From contig NZ_KE150464.1 of NCBI RefSeq assembly GCF_000411475.1, positions 558,001 through 622,000 on the forward strand: 64,000 bases of DNA. Reading direction: 5' to 3'. The DNA is from Streptococcus sp. HPH0090 (GTDB lineage: Bacteria > Bacillota > Bacilli > Lactobacillales > Streptococcaceae). Position 1 is the stretch's first letter. Every line of letters begins with the position of its first letter. The notes beneath the pieces are model-generated. The model was not told the DNA's origin and made no database searches. It saw only the letters and a list, made by a program, of their open reading frames with translations. Positions 63,649 to 64,000 of the stretch are shown in pieces. The translations under genes and the position numbers were made by a program.

Positions 63649-64000
63649 TTATAAATTAAATTCAGAAACAATTTTTTTCTCATCATCTGTTAAATCAAAT
63701 AAGTCCATAACTAGATTATCAATATCAAGATTAAGCTTGTTAATCAACTCAGAATCTTGTGTTTCTTTCTTCATTTCATCCATCAATTGCTCTACCAATA
63801 ATGCTATCGAATTTTGTTGAGAATTACTAGCTTCTGGAATTGGAAACTCTCCAAGTTCATTTATTTTAAACTGTGGGAAGATTCTTCTTTGGAACTTATC
63901 AAATTTCAATATAAACCATATCGAAATTATTTTAGAATTTATTACCCCTAATAAATAATAAGGATTTATCTCTATATTTGTAATAATATGAGAATTAACA
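63649..64000 (-). CDS. C-terminal part of an adenine-specific DNA methyltransferase / type IIG-like protein (partial)
   Basis: The reading frame is open to the right edge of the window, so only the last 116 codons are seen. The sequence INPYYLLGVINSKIISIWF, RRIFPQFKINELGEFPIP and, near the end, LDIDNLVMDLFDLTDDEKKIV is the typical C-terminus of Eco57I/TaqI-type N6-adenine methyltransferases and type IIG restriction enzymes (target-recognition domain end). A TTG at 63909 could be mistaken for a start but lies inside the gene. Catalytic motifs lie outside the window, so activity cannot be judged. Cargo of the mobile element. Confidence 0.82.
   Translation of the reverse strand, partial: VNSHIITNIEINPYYLLGVINSKIISIWFILKFDKFQRRIFPQFKINELGEFPIPEASNSQQNSIALLVEQLMDEMKKETQDSELINKLNLDIDNLVMDLFDLTDDEKKIVSEFNL

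Larger units (their letters stand above)
58165..64000 (-). mobile_element. Integrative and mobilizable element (left part; open at the window edge)
   Basis: Genes of one orientation encode a tyrosine integrase, DUF3173 protein, HUH relaxase/Rep, FtsK/TcpA-like coupling protein and a small protein, followed by an HTH protein and an adenine methyltransferase-like gene. The region is visibly richer in A+T than the flanking chromosome. No T4SS genes are seen, so this is an IME rather than a full ICE as far as visible. The left boundary is approximate: no second att copy is in view, so the att core cannot be defined. Confidence 0.82.

Noticed and set aside
63649..63909. Complete 86-residue gene at the right edge
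   Set aside because: The frame continues without a stop to the window end and encodes the typical C-terminus of a large methyltransferase, so this is a gene fragment cut by the window, not a small gene.

Overview
The window looks like the chromosome of a mitis-group Streptococcus (close to S. mitis, S. oralis or S. pneumoniae, though probably not S. pneumoniae itself). The evidence is low-GC DNA, pneumococcal-type genes recognised from memory (vicRKX with a one-TM VicK, cpoA, pavA, pmrA, ppmA/prsA, coiA, nox), strong AGGAGG ribosome sites, extended -10 (TGnTATAAT) promoters and Gram-positive regulators (T-boxes, a preQ1-II riboswitch, cre-like sites, a SigX cin-box). Species assignment is inference.

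Layout. 1-9 kb: formate/nitrite-type channel, preQ1-controlled queT divergent from gtrA, mscL, tRNA-Arg(CCG), an ABC-F ATPase, a repeat-bearing lipoprotein, pgm and a thioredoxin-like protein. 9-13 kb: vicR-vicK-vicX and mutY, with pepX divergent. 15-24 kb: obgE and small membrane proteins, then the dnaG-rpoD-DUF59-cpoA-glycosyltransferase block (primase, sigma factor, glycolipid synthesis). 24-32 kb: the tryptophan T-box trpXYZ transporter, ppc and ftsW. 32-46 kb: a long minus-strand block (prsA, O-methyltransferase, pepF, coiA, a CARF/Card1-like nuclease, tehB, smpB, rnr, secG, rpmG, pmrA, coaE, mutM, era, dgkA, ybeY). 46-54 kb: pavA and yitT, then nox divergent from an apbE/flavin-reductase operon. 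54-58 kb: DUF896 and a glycine T-box operon (GFA protein, glyQ, glyS) with a 131-bp structured insert between glyQ and glyS. 58.1-64 kb: an AT-rich integrative and mobilizable element (integrase, DUF3173, HUH relaxase/Rep, FtsK/TcpA-like coupling protein, regulator), open at the right edge and carrying the 3' end of an adenine methyltransferase/type IIG-like gene.

Most interesting points: (1) the FMN reductase encoded just downstream of apbE ends in a tail with two DATSGAS motifs matching the ApbE flavinylation consensus, which suggests a covalently flavinylated cytosolic electron carrier; (2) a stand-alone CARF plus PD-(D/E)xK (DUF1887/Card1-like) protein lies between tehB and coiA with no CRISPR locus in view; (3) several genes (gtrA, mutY, cpoA) appear to have leaderless transcripts; (4) a short Trp-containing ORF with a strong ribosome site lies between the tryptophan T-box terminator and trpX; (5) the relaxase of the mobile element appears to lack an ATG/GTG/TTG start at the position predicted by its ribosome site, and a hairpin-rich oriT candidate lies next to it.
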